Shown here piece by piece: positions 1 through 8,870 of a stretch of DNA of 32,603 nt. The notes beneath the pieces are model-generated. The model did not search any database. It was not told where the DNA came from and saw only the letters and a list, made by a program, of their open reading frames with translations. The stretch covers positions 1-32,603 of the forward strand of contig NZ_AKJG01000065.1 in assembly GCF_000282455.1 (NCBI RefSeq), read 5' to 3'. The stretch comes from Pseudomonas sp. GM74 (GTDB lineage Bacteria > Pseudomonadota > Gammaproteobacteria > Pseudomonadales > Pseudomonadaceae). How positions within the stretch are numbered: position 1 is the stretch's first letter; each line of letters begins with the position of its first letter. The position numbers and the translations under genes were made by a program.

Positions 1-94
1 GCTTCGATGAACTGAAGCAACCCACTGCCGAAAACTGCGTAACTCGTTGTTTACCAAGGAGTTTTCCGTTTCGACTGCGCCGGAAGTGGGGCGA

Positions 95-122
95 ATTATA
101 GACACCTGGAATCTGCCGTCAA
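95..122 (-). promoter_or_regulatory. rRNA-type sigma70 promoter pointing out of the left edge
   Basis: On the minus strand there is TTGACG (122-117), a 16-bp spacer and a perfect TATAAT (100-95), followed by a GC-rich discriminator TCGCCCC. An A-rich stretch (GAAAATAG) lies just upstream of the -35, like an UP element. A 16-bp spacer, GC-rich discriminator and UP-like sequence are the marks of bacterial rRNA P1 promoters. The downstream sequence to position 1 resembles, from memory, the leader before Pseudomonas 16S rRNA genes. No gene can be read in bases 1-94. The inference is that an rRNA operon begins just left of the window and is transcribed leftward. Confidence 0.6.
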
Positions 123-170
123 CAGCTATTTTCACAATTCTGTCATATAGGGCAAAAAAGCCCCAAAAAC

Positions 171-199
171 AAAAGGCCGACCCAGTGGGTCGGCCTTTT
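171..199 (-). terminator. Rho-independent terminator after mmsA
   Basis: Perfect 13-bp arms (171-183 and 187-199) with a 3-base loop. On the minus strand the hairpin is followed by TTTTGTTTTT. It lies 13 bases beyond the mmsA stop codon and closes the beta-alanine operon. A smaller GGGC/GCCC hairpin with an A6 loop lies just beyond it at about 150-164. Confidence 0.85.
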
Positions 200-211
200 G
201 CGCCCTTCTAC

Positions 212-1705
<1,494 letters not shown>

Positions 1706-1727
1706 GGAAGCTCCTGAAAAGTTGTCC

Positions 1728-1753
1728 ACAGGCGCTCGCTTCGGAGCGCCTGT
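1728..1753 (-). other. Intercistronic hairpin between the transaminase and dehydrogenase genes
   Basis: Perfect 10-bp inverted repeat ACAGGCGCTC / GAGCGCCTGT with a 6-base loop, in the 74-base gap of a two-gene operon. No U-run follows on the minus strand, so it is not a classical terminator. It could stabilise the upstream message or reduce read-through into mmsA. Confidence 0.6.
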
Positions 1754-1779
1754 TGTTTGTAGGTATATAGAAGGAGAAA

Positions 1780-3129
1780 TCAGTCGATCTTGCTCAGCAC
1801 TTCGCCGACCGCGTCGAACAGGCGATCCAGGTCCTGCGGCTTGCTGTTGAAGGTTGGGCCGAACTGCAGGGTGTCGCCGCCGAAGCGCACGTAGAACCCG
1901 GCTTTCCACAGTGCCATGCCGGCTTCGAACGGACGCACGATGGCGTCGCCGTCACGCGGTGCGATCTGGATCGCACCGGCCAGGCCGAAGTTACGGATGT
2001 CGATGATGTTCTTGGTGCCCTTCAGGCCGTGCAGCGCGTTTTCGAAATGCGGTGCGACTTCAGCCACGCTCTGTACCAGGTTTTCCTTTTGCAGCAGGTC
2101 GAGTGCTGCCAGGCCCGCGGCGCAAGCCACCGGGTGCGCGGAGTAGGTGTAGCCGTGAGGGAATTCAACCGCGTATTCAGGCGTCGGCTGATTCATGAAA
2201 GTCTGGTAGATCTCGGAGCTGGCAATCACCGCGCCCATCGGGATCGCACCGTTGGTGACTTGCTTGGCGATGCACATCAGGTCCGGGGTCACACCGAAGG
2301 TGGTCGCGCCGAACATGGTGCCGGTACGGCCGAAACCGGTGATCACTTCGTCGAACACCAACAGGATGTTGTGCTGGTCGCAGATTTCACGCAGACGCTT
2401 GAGGTAACCCTGTGGTGGAACCAGCACGCCAGCGGAACCAGCCAATGGCTCGACGAAGACTGCCGCGATGTTCGACGCATCGTGCAGTTCGATCAGCTTC
2501 AGCAGTTCGTCAGCCAGGGCGATACCACCCTGCTCCGGCATGCCACGGGAGTAAGCGTTGCTTGCCAGCAAAGTGTGCGGCAGGTGGTCGACGTCCATCA
2601 TCGCCTGTCCGAACAGTTTGCGGTTGCCGTTCACGCCACCGAGGCTGGTGCCGGCGATGTTCACACCGTGGTAACCACGGGCACGGCCGATCATTTTGGT
2701 CTTGGTCGACTGGCCCTTCAGGCGCCAGTAAGCACGGACCATCTTCACGGCGGTGTCAGCACACTCGGAGCCCGAGTCGGTGAAGAACACGTGGTTCAGG
2801 TTGCCCGGGGTCAGGTCGGTGATTTTCTCAGCCAATTGGAAGGACAGCGGATGGCCGTACTGGAAGGCTGGCGAGTAATCGAGGGTGCCCAGTTGCTTGG
2901 CGACCGCTTCCTGGATTTCCTTGCGGGTGTGCCCGGCGCCACAGGTCCACAGACCGGACAGCGAGTCATAGACCTTGCGGCCCTTGTCGTCGATCAGCCA
3001 GCTGCCTTCGGCGCCAACGATCAGGCGCGGGTCGCGCTGGAAGTTGCGGTTGGCGGTGTAAGGCATCCAGTGAGCATCGAGCTTGAGCTGGCTGACCAGG
3101 GAAGTCGGGGCGTTTTCAGGCTGGTTCAT
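1780..3129 (-). CDS. bauA: beta-Alanine (omega-amino acid):pyruvate transaminase
   Basis: Protein of 449 residues, class III PLP-dependent aminotransferase, cytosolic. It transfers the amino group of beta-alanine and related omega-amino acids to pyruvate, giving malonate semialdehyde and L-alanine. The PLP lysine is K289 in CIAKQVTNGAIPMG. The PLP-ring Asp is D260 in VFDEVITGFGRTG. The substrate entrance motif LWTCGAGHTRKEI lies at about 60-72. Length and motifs match the P. putida omega-amino acid transaminase (also called aptA). The start at 3129 has GAGG upstream; an in-frame start 21 bases earlier is less likely. It is first in the operon with mmsA and divergent from a LysR gene, which is the arrangement of the P. 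aeruginosa bau locus. Confidence 0.93.
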   Translation of the reverse strand: MNQPENAPTSLVSQLKLDAHWMPYTANRNFQRDPRLIVGAEGSWLIDDKGRKVYDSLSGLWTCGAGHTRKEIQEAVAKQLGTLDYSPAFQYGHPLSFQLAEKITDLTPGNLNHVFFTDSGSECADTAVKMVRAYWRLKGQSTKTKMIGRARGYHGVNIAGTSLGGVNGNRKLFGQAMMDVDHLPHTLLASNAYSRGMPEQGGIALADELLKLIELHDASNIAAVFVEPLAGSAGVLVPPQGYLKRLREICDQHNILLVFDEVITGFGRTGTMFGATTFGVTPDLMCIAKQVTNGAIPMGAVIASSEIYQTFMNQPTPEYAVEFPHGYTYSAHPVACAAGLAALDLLQKENLVQSVAEVAPHFENALHGLKGTKNIIDIRNFGLAGAIQIAPRDGDAIVRPFEAGMALWKAGFYVRFGGDTLQFGPTFNSKPQDLDRLFDAVGEVLSKID

Positions 3130-3179
3130 GGGCGTAACCTCGCAAGGCAATAAGCGGCGTAAGGATTGAAAACCGTTGT

Positions 3180-3195
3180 TGCAGCTAAATTGCCA
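3180..3195 (-). promoter_or_regulatory. Possible sigma54-like -24/-12 element before bauA
   Basis: On the minus strand TGGCAATTTAGCTGCA has GG and GC at exactly the -24/-12 spacing of sigma54 promoters. The -12 half is CTGC rather than TTGC. It would give a transcript start about 40 bases before the bauA start codon. No sigma54 activator gene is visible nearby, and the adjacent LysR suggests sigma70 control, so this is only a candidate. Confidence 0.25.
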
Positions 3196-3267
3196 CGGGG
3201 ATAAAGTCTGTGAAATCCAACTTTTCTAATGTTCAGTCAGCCGACCACTAAACTTTGAGTAACCCGC

Positions 3268-4188
3268 ATGAGCGCTCGCCGTCCCGATCCGCTGGCCCAG
3301 GTCAGCGACTTTGATATCCGCCTGCTGAGGATTTTCCGCAGCGTGGTGGAATGCGGCGGCTTCTCCGCGGCGGAAACCGTACTGGGCATCGGTCGCTCGG
3401 CGATCAGCCAGCAGATGAGCGATCTGGAGCAGCGCCTCGGCCTGCGCCTGTGCCAACGGGGACGTGCCGGGTTTTCCCTCACAGAAGAAGGCCGCGAGGT
3501 CTATCAATCGGCGTTGCAACTGCTAAGTGCACTGGAAAGCTTCCGCACCGAGGTCAATGGCCTGCACCAGCACTTGCGCGGCGAGTTGATCATTGGTCTG
3601 ACGGACAACCTGGTCACCCTGCCCCACATGCGCATCACCCATGCCCTCGCGCAATTGAAGGAACGGGGCCCGGACGTGCAGATCCAGATCCGCATGATCG
3701 CGCCCAATGAAGTCGAACAAGGCGTGCTTGACGGTCGCCTGCACGTCGGCGTGGTGCCGCAGGCCAGCGCGCTGTCGGGTCTGGAGTATCAGCCGCTGTA
3801 TAGCGAGCGTTCGCTGTTGTACTGCGCGGTCGGTCACCCGCTGTTTTATGTCGATGACAAGCAGCTGGACGACGAACGCCTGAACAGTCAGGACGCCATC
3901 GCGCCCACCTTCCGTTTGCCCGCGGATATTCAGGCTCACTACCAGGCGCTCAACTGCACCGCCAGCGCCTCGGACCGCGAAGGCATGGCGTTCCTGATCC
4001 TGACCGGGCGCTATATCGGTTACCTGCCGGATCACTACGCGAGTCTTTGGGTACAGCAAGGCCGGTTGCGCGCATTGAAAGCGAAAACGCGTTTCTATGA
4101 CCTGAGCCTGGCGTCGGTCACCCGCAAGGGGCGTCGACCCCATCTGGTGCTGGAGAGTTTTCTCGAGAGCCTGGCGGCGACGCGCTGA
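3268..4188 (+). CDS. LysR-family transcriptional regulator, divergent from bauA
   Basis: Protein of 306 residues, the normal LysR length. The N-terminal winged helix-turn-helix spans about residues 12-72, with GGFSAAETVLGIGRSAISQQ as the recognition region followed by LEQRLGLRLCQR. The rest is the periplasmic-binding-like effector domain. It is transcribed away from bauA with a 138-base shared promoter region, so it most likely activates the transaminase/dehydrogenase operon in response to beta-alanine or a related compound. It occupies the place of bauR in P. aeruginosa, but I cannot confirm orthology. The ligand is not readable from sequence. Confidence 0.9.
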   Translation: MSARRPDPLAQVSDFDIRLLRIFRSVVECGGFSAAETVLGIGRSAISQQMSDLEQRLGLRLCQRGRAGFSLTEEGREVYQSALQLLSALESFRTEVNGLHQHLRGELIIGLTDNLVTLPHMRITHALAQLKERGPDVQIQIRMIAPNEVEQGVLDGRLHVGVVPQASALSGLEYQPLYSERSLLYCAVGHPLFYVDDKQLDDERLNSQDAIAPTFRLPADIQAHYQALNCTASASDREGMAFLILTGRYIGYLPDHYASLWVQQGRLRALKAKTRFYDLSLASVTRKGRRPHLVLESFLESLAATR

Positions 4189-4208
4189 ATTGTCGGATAA
4201 CAGAAACC

Positions 4209-4298
4209 TGTGGGAGCGGGCTTGCCCGCGAAGAGGCCGGTACATCCAGCATCAATGTTGTTTGACACACCGTCTTCGCGAGCAAGCCCGCTCCCACA
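4209..4298. repeat. REP doublet (REPIN) after the LysR gene
   Basis: Two inverted copies of a Pseudomonas REP palindrome (4209-4233 TGTGGGAGCGGGCTTGCC..., and its reverse complement 4274-4298) separated by a 40-base spacer. It lies between the LysR stop and the TetR gene. Such doublets are mobilised in trans by RAYT transposases; none is encoded here. Confidence 0.9.
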
Positions 4299-4399
4299 CC
4301 AGATTGCGGTGTAGTGTTTTATTGTGTGAGGCCTTGTCTGAAGCCGGTGGGTACGTTATCAACGCACTGGCCGTCCCACCCACCCGTTCGGAAGTGCTT

Positions 4400-5050
4400 A
4401 TGACCTTTGAAGTCCCAGCCCACGGCGCAAAACCCGTCAGCCGCATTCGTCAGAAAAACGAAGAGACCATCATCAAAGCCGCCGAAGACGAGTTCGCCCG
4501 TCACGGGTACAAAGGCACGAGCATGAACACCATCGCCCAGAATGCCGGGCTGCCCAAGGCGAACCTGCATTACTACTTCACCAACAAGCTCGGTTTGTAC
4601 GTTGCGGTGCTGAGCAACATCATCGAACTGTGGGACAGCACCTTCAACACCCTCACCGCCGAGGACGATCCGAGCGAAGCCTTGACCCGCTACATCCGCG
4701 CGAAAATGGAATTCTCCCGACGCCAGCCGCAAGCCTCGCGGATTTTTGCCATGGAAGTCATCAGCGGCGGTGAATGCCTGACCGAGTACTTCAACCAGGA
4801 TTATCGTGCCTGGTTCCAGGGCCGCGCGGGCGTGTTCCAGGCCTGGATCGACGCCGGTAAAATGGACCCGGTCGACCCGGTGCACCTGATCTTCCTGTTG
4901 TGGGGCAGCACCCAGCACTACGCCGACTTCGCCACGCAGATCTGCCGCGTCACCGGGCGCACCAGGCTGACCAAACAGGACATGGAAGACGCCGGGGACA
5001 ACCTGATCCGCATCATTCTCAAGGGCTGCGGCCTGAAACCTGCCATCTAA
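4400..5050 (+). CDS. TetR-family regulator, RutR/YcdC type
   Basis: Protein of 216 residues. The TetR helix-turn-helix lies at about 39-60 (TSMNTIAQNAGLPKANLHYY), followed by TNKLGLYVAVL. The C-terminal half carries the signature of the RutR (YcdC) C-terminal domain: SRRQPQASRIFAMEV, DPVHLIFLLWGSTQHYADF. RutR of E. coli binds uracil and controls pyrimidine breakdown. Here the gene lies 1.2 kb from the beta-alanine genes, so control of pyrimidine/beta-alanine catabolism is a reasonable inference. The start at 4400 places the HTH at the usual distance. The longer frame from 4190 runs through the REP doublet and is not protein-like. It is followed 6 bases later by a YigZ-family gene, so the two are co-transcribed. 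Confidence 0.88.
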   Translation: MTFEVPAHGAKPVSRIRQKNEETIIKAAEDEFARHGYKGTSMNTIAQNAGLPKANLHYYFTNKLGLYVAVLSNIIELWDSTFNTLTAEDDPSEALTRYIRAKMEFSRRQPQASRIFAMEVISGGECLTEYFNQDYRAWFQGRAGVFQAWIDAGKMDPVDPVHLIFLLWGSTQHYADFATQICRVTGRTRLTKQDMEDAGDNLIRIILKGCGLKPAI

Positions 5051-5056
5051 GCACTT

Positions 5057-5638
5057 ATGCCATTTACCCTCAGCGGTTTTTGCGAATACCGCGAAGAGAT
5101 TCGCAAGAGCCGCTTCATTACCTTCGCCGCGCCGATCTCCAGCCCGGCCGAGGCCCAGGCGTTCATTGAACAGCACAGCGACTTGAATGCCTCGCACAAC
5201 TGCTGGGCCTGGAAGCTCGGCGATCAGTATCGCAGCACCGATGATGGCGAGCCCGGCGGTACGGCCGGCCGGCCGATTCTGGCGGCGATAGAGGCACAGG
5301 ATTGCGATCAGGTCGCGGTGCTGGTGATTCGCTGGTATGGCGGCATCCAACTGGGCACCGGGGGGCTCGCCCGGGCCTATGGCGGGGGTGCAAACAAGTG
5401 CCTGCAAGCGGCGCCGAAGATCGAGCTGATCAACCGGGTGCCGCTGCGTTGCGCGTGCGGATTTGCCGAGCTGGCCCTGGTGAAGCTGCGGGTGGCCGAG
5501 GCCGGTGGATTGGTTGTGGATGAAAGCTTCACTTCCAATGGTGTCGAATTGCAATTGGCCGTGGGCGAAGCACAGATCGACAACTTGCAGTCACAACTGG
5601 CCGGTTTGAGTCGCGGGCGCATTCTGTTACAGCGCTGA
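5057..5638 (+). CDS. yigZ: YigZ/IMPACT family protein
   Basis: Protein of 193 residues. The N-terminal UPF0029 (Impact) domain contains KSRFITFAAPISSPAEAQAF, DDGEPGGTAGRPIL and VIRWYGGIQLGTGGLARAYGG (about 17-115). A DUF1949-like ferredoxin-fold domain follows. The family is related to the eukaryotic IMPACT regulator of translation; bacterial members have no settled role. It starts 6 bases after the TetR stop codon with only a weak ribosome site, suggesting translational coupling. Length and motifs are normal for the family. Confidence 0.92.
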   Translation: MPFTLSGFCEYREEIRKSRFITFAAPISSPAEAQAFIEQHSDLNASHNCWAWKLGDQYRSTDDGEPGGTAGRPILAAIEAQDCDQVAVLVIRWYGGIQLGTGGLARAYGGGANKCLQAAPKIELINRVPLRCACGFAELALVKLRVAEAGGLVVDESFTSNGVELQLAVGEAQIDNLQSQLAGLSRGRILLQR

Positions 5639-5724
5639 AAGCGCTTCATCACAGGCTGCAATCTTTTGGGGCACGCCGCTTTTTCACTTATTCCATATTT
5701 GCCCACATCTGCTGTGCACCCGGC

Positions 5725-5733
5725 TGTGGATAA
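5725..5733 (-). promoter_or_regulatory. Perfect DnaA box 1
   Basis: TGTGGATAA on the plus strand is the exact reverse complement of the consensus TTATCCACA. It sits within the 10-mer CTGTGGATAA shared by all three boxes of this region. Confidence 0.7.
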
Positions 5734-5926
5734 CCTGAGCACATACCGCTGTAACCCTTCTGTCATGCGGCTTTGCGGACTTTGCTCAATTTTCGTCCAA
5801 TCTGCCATCAAGCACATCAAATTCAAATAAAAACAAACAGTTACAAGGGTTTATCGCCTTTAGAAGAAAGCCACTCAGTGCTTATGCCCATGCTTTGAGC
5901 TTGCACACAAATACTGTGGAGCAATC

Positions 5927-5935
5927 TGTGGATAA
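5927..5935 (-). promoter_or_regulatory. Perfect DnaA box 2
   Basis: TGTGGATAA, same orientation as box 1 and 202 bases from it, flanked again by CT on the left and CC on the right. Confidence 0.7.
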
Positions 5936-6148
5936 CCCGTTCATGGCCGTCCCGACGCCCTGCACGGTATGGCTTGTGGTCGATTGCTCATTTTTTGAGC
6001 AAAACCCCACGAGCAAAATCGGGGCTTGATTTACGCCGTTGCCCCTATGTGGTGCCGGGCTCTGCGTGGCACATTTGAAAGCTGCGTACTCAACGCCCCG
6101 GCTCACAGGAGTCCGAAGTTTTCCTGACCGAGTGGCCAGATAATTGCT

Positions 6149-6157
6149 TTATCCACA
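6149..6157 (+). promoter_or_regulatory. Perfect DnaA box 3
   Basis: TTATCCACA, opposite orientation to the other two, ending 29 bases before the start codon of the transporter ATPase gene. DnaA bound here would overlap the leader or promoter of the nucleoside ABC operon. Confidence 0.7.
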
Positions 6158-6186
6158 GGCACAAGTCCAACAGCACTGAGCCTGTC

Positions 6187-7752
6187 ATGCCCAATCACGC
6201 CCCAATCCCCGATCCGGTTCCGCGCCTGCAACTGCGTGCAATCACAAAACGCTATCCCGGCTGCCTGGCCAACGATGCCATCGACCTGACCATTGCCCCT
6301 GGCGAGATCCATGCCCTGCTCGGCGAAAACGGCGCGGGCAAAAGCACGCTGATGAAAGTCATCTACGGCGTGACCCATGCCGATTCCGGCGAAGTGATCT
6401 GGCAAGGCCAGCGGGTGAGCCTGCGCAACCCGGCCCAGGCCCGGGGTTTGGGAATCGGCATGGTGTTCCAGCATTTCTCGCTGTTCGAAACCCTGAGCGT
6501 GGCGCAGAACATCGCCCTGGCCATGGGCGCGGCGGCAGGCACCCCCAGACAACTTGAGCCGAAGATTCGCGAGGTGTCCCGGCGCTACGGCATGGCGCTG
6601 GAACCGGAGCGACTTGTCCACAGCCTGTCGATCGGTGAACGGCAACGGGTGGAAATCATTCGCTGCCTGATGCAGGACATCCGCCTGCTGATTCTCGATG
6701 AACCGACTTCGGTGCTGACGCCGCAAGAGGCCGACGACTTGTTCGTCACCCTGCGCCGGCTCGCTGCCGAAGGCTGCAGCATTTTGTTCATCAGCCACAA
6801 GCTTGGGGAAGTGCGCGCGTTGTGCCACCGCGCAACGGTTTTACGAGGCGGTCGGGTGGCCGGGCATTGCGTGCCGGCCGAGTGCTCGGATCAGCAACTG
6901 GCGCGCTTGATGGTCGGTGAAGCGGCGGAGTTGATCGCAGACTATCCGAAGGTAGCTGGAGGTGATGCGTTCCTTGATGTCCGTGGCTTGTCCTGGCACA
7001 ACCCGGACCCGTTCGGCTGCTCGCTTGCCAACATCGACCTTGAAGTGCGCCGTGGTGAAATTGTCGGCATCGCCGGTGTCGCCGGCAATGGCCAGGATGA
7101 GTTGCTGGCCTTGCTCAGCGGCGAAGCACTGTTGCCCCGCAACGCCAGCGCGACGATCCGTTTTGGCCAGGAGCCCGTCGCCCATTTGCGTCCCGATGCA
7201 CGTCGCCAACTCGGCCTGGGGTTCGTTCCCGCCGAACGCCTGGGTCATGGTGCGGTGCCGGACCTGAGCCTGGCGGACAACGCGCTGCTGACTGCTTTCC
7301 AGCAAGGATTGGTGAGCAACGGCCTGATCCAGCGCGGCAAAGTCGAAGCACTGACCGAGGACATCATCCGCCGTTTCGGTGTCAAGACGCCCGATAGCCA
7401 GGCGCCGGCCCGCAGCCTGTCCGGCGGCAACCTGCAAAAATTCATCCTCGGCCGGGAAATCCTCCAGCAACCCAAACTGCTGATCGCCGCGCACCCGACC
7501 TGGGGCGTGGACGTAGGCGCCGCCGCCACCATTCACCGCGCCTTGATTGCCTTGCGCGATGCCGGCGCGGCGATCCTGGTCATTTCCGAAGACCTCGACG
7601 AACTGTTCCAGATCAGCGACCGCCTCGGCGCCTTGTGCGGCGGTCGACTGTCGGCGCTCCACGCCACCGTCGATACGCGCCTGAGCGATGTCGGCGGCTG
7701 GATGGCCGGCCAGTTCGGCGCCCCTCAATCACTCGCATCCGCCACGCGTTAA
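6187..7752 (+). CDS. Nucleoside/nucleobase ABC transporter, double ATPase subunit
   Basis: Protein of 521 residues with two ABC ATPase domains in one chain, as in RbsA and the NupA/YufO family. Domain 1: Walker A GENGAGKS at 46-53, signature [11 protein letters not shown], Walker [14 protein letters not shown]. Domain 2: degenerate Walker A ([11 protein letters not shown]), signature [15 protein letters not shown], and [14 protein letters not shown], where the residue after the Walker B strand is His436 rather than Glu. An asymmetric, partly degenerate second site is usual in this family. It drives uptake through the two permeases encoded directly downstream (11 bases, then a 1-base overlap). 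The purine enzymes further on point to purine nucleosides or bases as substrate. The start at 6187 fits the usual N-terminus but has a weak ribosome site. Confidence 0.92.
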   Translation: MPNHAPIPDPVPRLQLRAITKRYPGCLANDAIDLTIAPGEIHALLGENGAGKSTLMKVIYGVTHADSGEVIWQGQRVSLRNPAQARGLGIGMVFQHFSLFETLSVAQNIALAMGAAAGTPRQLEPKIREVSRRYGMALEPERLVHSLSIGERQRVEIIRCLMQDIRLLILDEPTSVLTPQEADDLFVTLRRLAAEGCSILFISHKLGEVRALCHRATVLRGGRVAGHCVPAECSDQQLARLMVGEAAELIADYPKVAGGDAFLDVRGLSWHNPDPFGCSLANIDLEVRRGEIVGIAGVAGNGQDELLALLSGEALLPRNASATIRFGQEPVAHLRPDARRQLGLGFVPAERLGHGAVPDLSLADNALLTAFQQGLVSNGLIQRGKVEALTEDIIRRFGVKTPDSQAPARSLSGGNLQKFILGREILQQPKLLIAAHPTWGVDVGAAATIHRALIALRDAGAAILVISEDLDELFQISDRLGALCGGRLSALHATVDTRLSDVGGWMAGQFGAPQSLASATR

Positions 7753-7763
7753 CGGAGTGTCAC

Positions 7764-8870
7764 ATGCTGCTTTCTCTTGAACCCCGCGGCCAGCAATCGC
7801 GCCTGATGCTGTGGTGCTCGCCGTTGCTGGCGGCTGCACTCACCCTGGGCTGTGGATCCTTGCTGTTTATCGCGCTCGGGCACGACCCGCTGCTGACCTT
7901 GCACACCTTGCTGATTGCGCCGGTCAGCGACCTGTATGGCGTCTCCGAATTGTTGGTCAAAGCCCTGCCGATTCTGCTCTGCGCATTGGGCCTGGCCGTC
8001 GCCTATCAGGCGCGCATCTGGAACATCGGTGCCGAAGGTCAACTACTGCTCGGTGCGTTGGCCGGCAGTGCGCTGGCGGTGAACATCATCGACATGCAAA
8101 GCCGCTGGGCGCTGGTACTGATCCTGCTCACTGGCACCTTGGCTGGAGCCGCGTGGGCCGGGCTGACGGCGTGGTTACGCACGCGCTTCAACGCCAATGA
8201 AATCCTGACCAGCATCATGCTCAATTACATCGCCCTGAACCTTTTGCTGTATTGCGTGCACGGCCCACTGAAAGATCCGGAAGGTTTCAATTTTCCGCAA
8301 TCGGCGATGTTCGGCGACGCCAGCCGCTTACCGTTGCTGATGGAAGATGGCCGGGTCCACGCCGGGGTTTACTTCGCCCTGCTCGCGTTGGTGACGGTGT
8401 GGGTGTTGTTGCAGAAAAGCTTTGTCGGCTTCCAGATCAAGGTGCTCGGGCTGGACAAGCGTGCCGCCGGTTTCGTCGGCTTTCGCGAGACGCGCCTGAT
8501 CTGGCTCGCGCTGTTGATCAGCGGCGGTCTGGCGGGGCTTGCCGGTGTGTGCGAAGTCACCGGCCCCATCGGCCAACTGGTGCCGCAGGTCTCGCCGGGC
8601 TATGGCTATGCAGCGATCACCGTGGCATTTCTCGGCCGTCTGAATCCTGTCGGCATCCTGTTTTCCAGCCTGTTGATGGCGCTGCTGTACATCGGCGGCG
8701 AAAGCGCACAAATGAGCCTGAACCTGCCGCAAGCGATCACCCAATTGTTCCAGGGCATGATGCTGTTTTTCCTGCTGGCCAGTGATGTGCTGATCCTCTA
8801 CCGACCGCGCTTGAACCTGCGCTGGACCCGCCGCGCACAAACTACCGCCGTACAAGCAGGAGCGCTGTGA
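7764..8870 (+). CDS. Nucleoside ABC transporter permease 1
   Basis: Protein of 368 residues, inner-membrane permease of the BPD_transp_2 family (NupB/YufP-like). Many hydrophobic segments are visible. The characteristic ARIWNIGAEGQLLLGALAG lies near residues 88-106 and FNANEILTSIMLNYIALNLL near 145-165. GGAG precedes the ATG at 7764. The longer in-frame extension overlaps the ATPase gene in another frame and is not real. It pairs with the next permease to form the membrane channel. Confidence 0.93.
   Translation: MLLSLEPRGQQSRLMLWCSPLLAAALTLGCGSLLFIALGHDPLLTLHTLLIAPVSDLYGVSELLVKALPILLCALGLAVAYQARIWNIGAEGQLLLGALAGSALAVNIIDMQSRWALVLILLTGTLAGAAWAGLTAWLRTRFNANEILTSIMLNYIALNLLLYCVHGPLKDPEGFNFPQSAMFGDASRLPLLMEDGRVHAGVYFALLALVTVWVLLQKSFVGFQIKVLGLDKRAAGFVGFRETRLIWLALLISGGLAGLAGVCEVTGPIGQLVPQVSPGYGYAAITVAFLGRLNPVGILFSSLLMALLYIGGESAQMSLNLPQAITQLFQGMMLFFLLASDVLILYRPRLNLRWTRRAQTTAVQAGAL

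Larger units (their letters stand above)
5639..6186. other. Gene-free region with three DnaA boxes and leader hairpins
   Basis: This 548-base region has no credible gene. It contains three perfect DnaA boxes (listed separately). An A/T-rich stretch lies at about 5812-5850 between the first and second boxes. A GCTCA/TGAGC hairpin with a T5 loop lies at 5986-6000, followed by a second stem (about 6006-6024, CCC-a-CGA/TCG-GGG). An 8-base direct repeat GAGCAAAA occurs at 5997-6004 and 6011-6018. The promoter and leader of the nucleoside transporter operon must lie here. I do not recognise a known riboswitch. Confidence 0.7.

Noticed and set aside
5639..6186. Purine or xanthine riboswitch in the transporter leader
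   Set aside because: Context invites it, but I could not match a known consensus by eye; only generic hairpins are seen.
5639..6186. A chromosomal or plasmid replication origin
   Set aside because: DnaA boxes and an A/T-rich stretch are present, but there is no dnaA/dnaN/gyrB or replication-initiator gene and no array of 13-mers, so a titration or regulatory site fits better.
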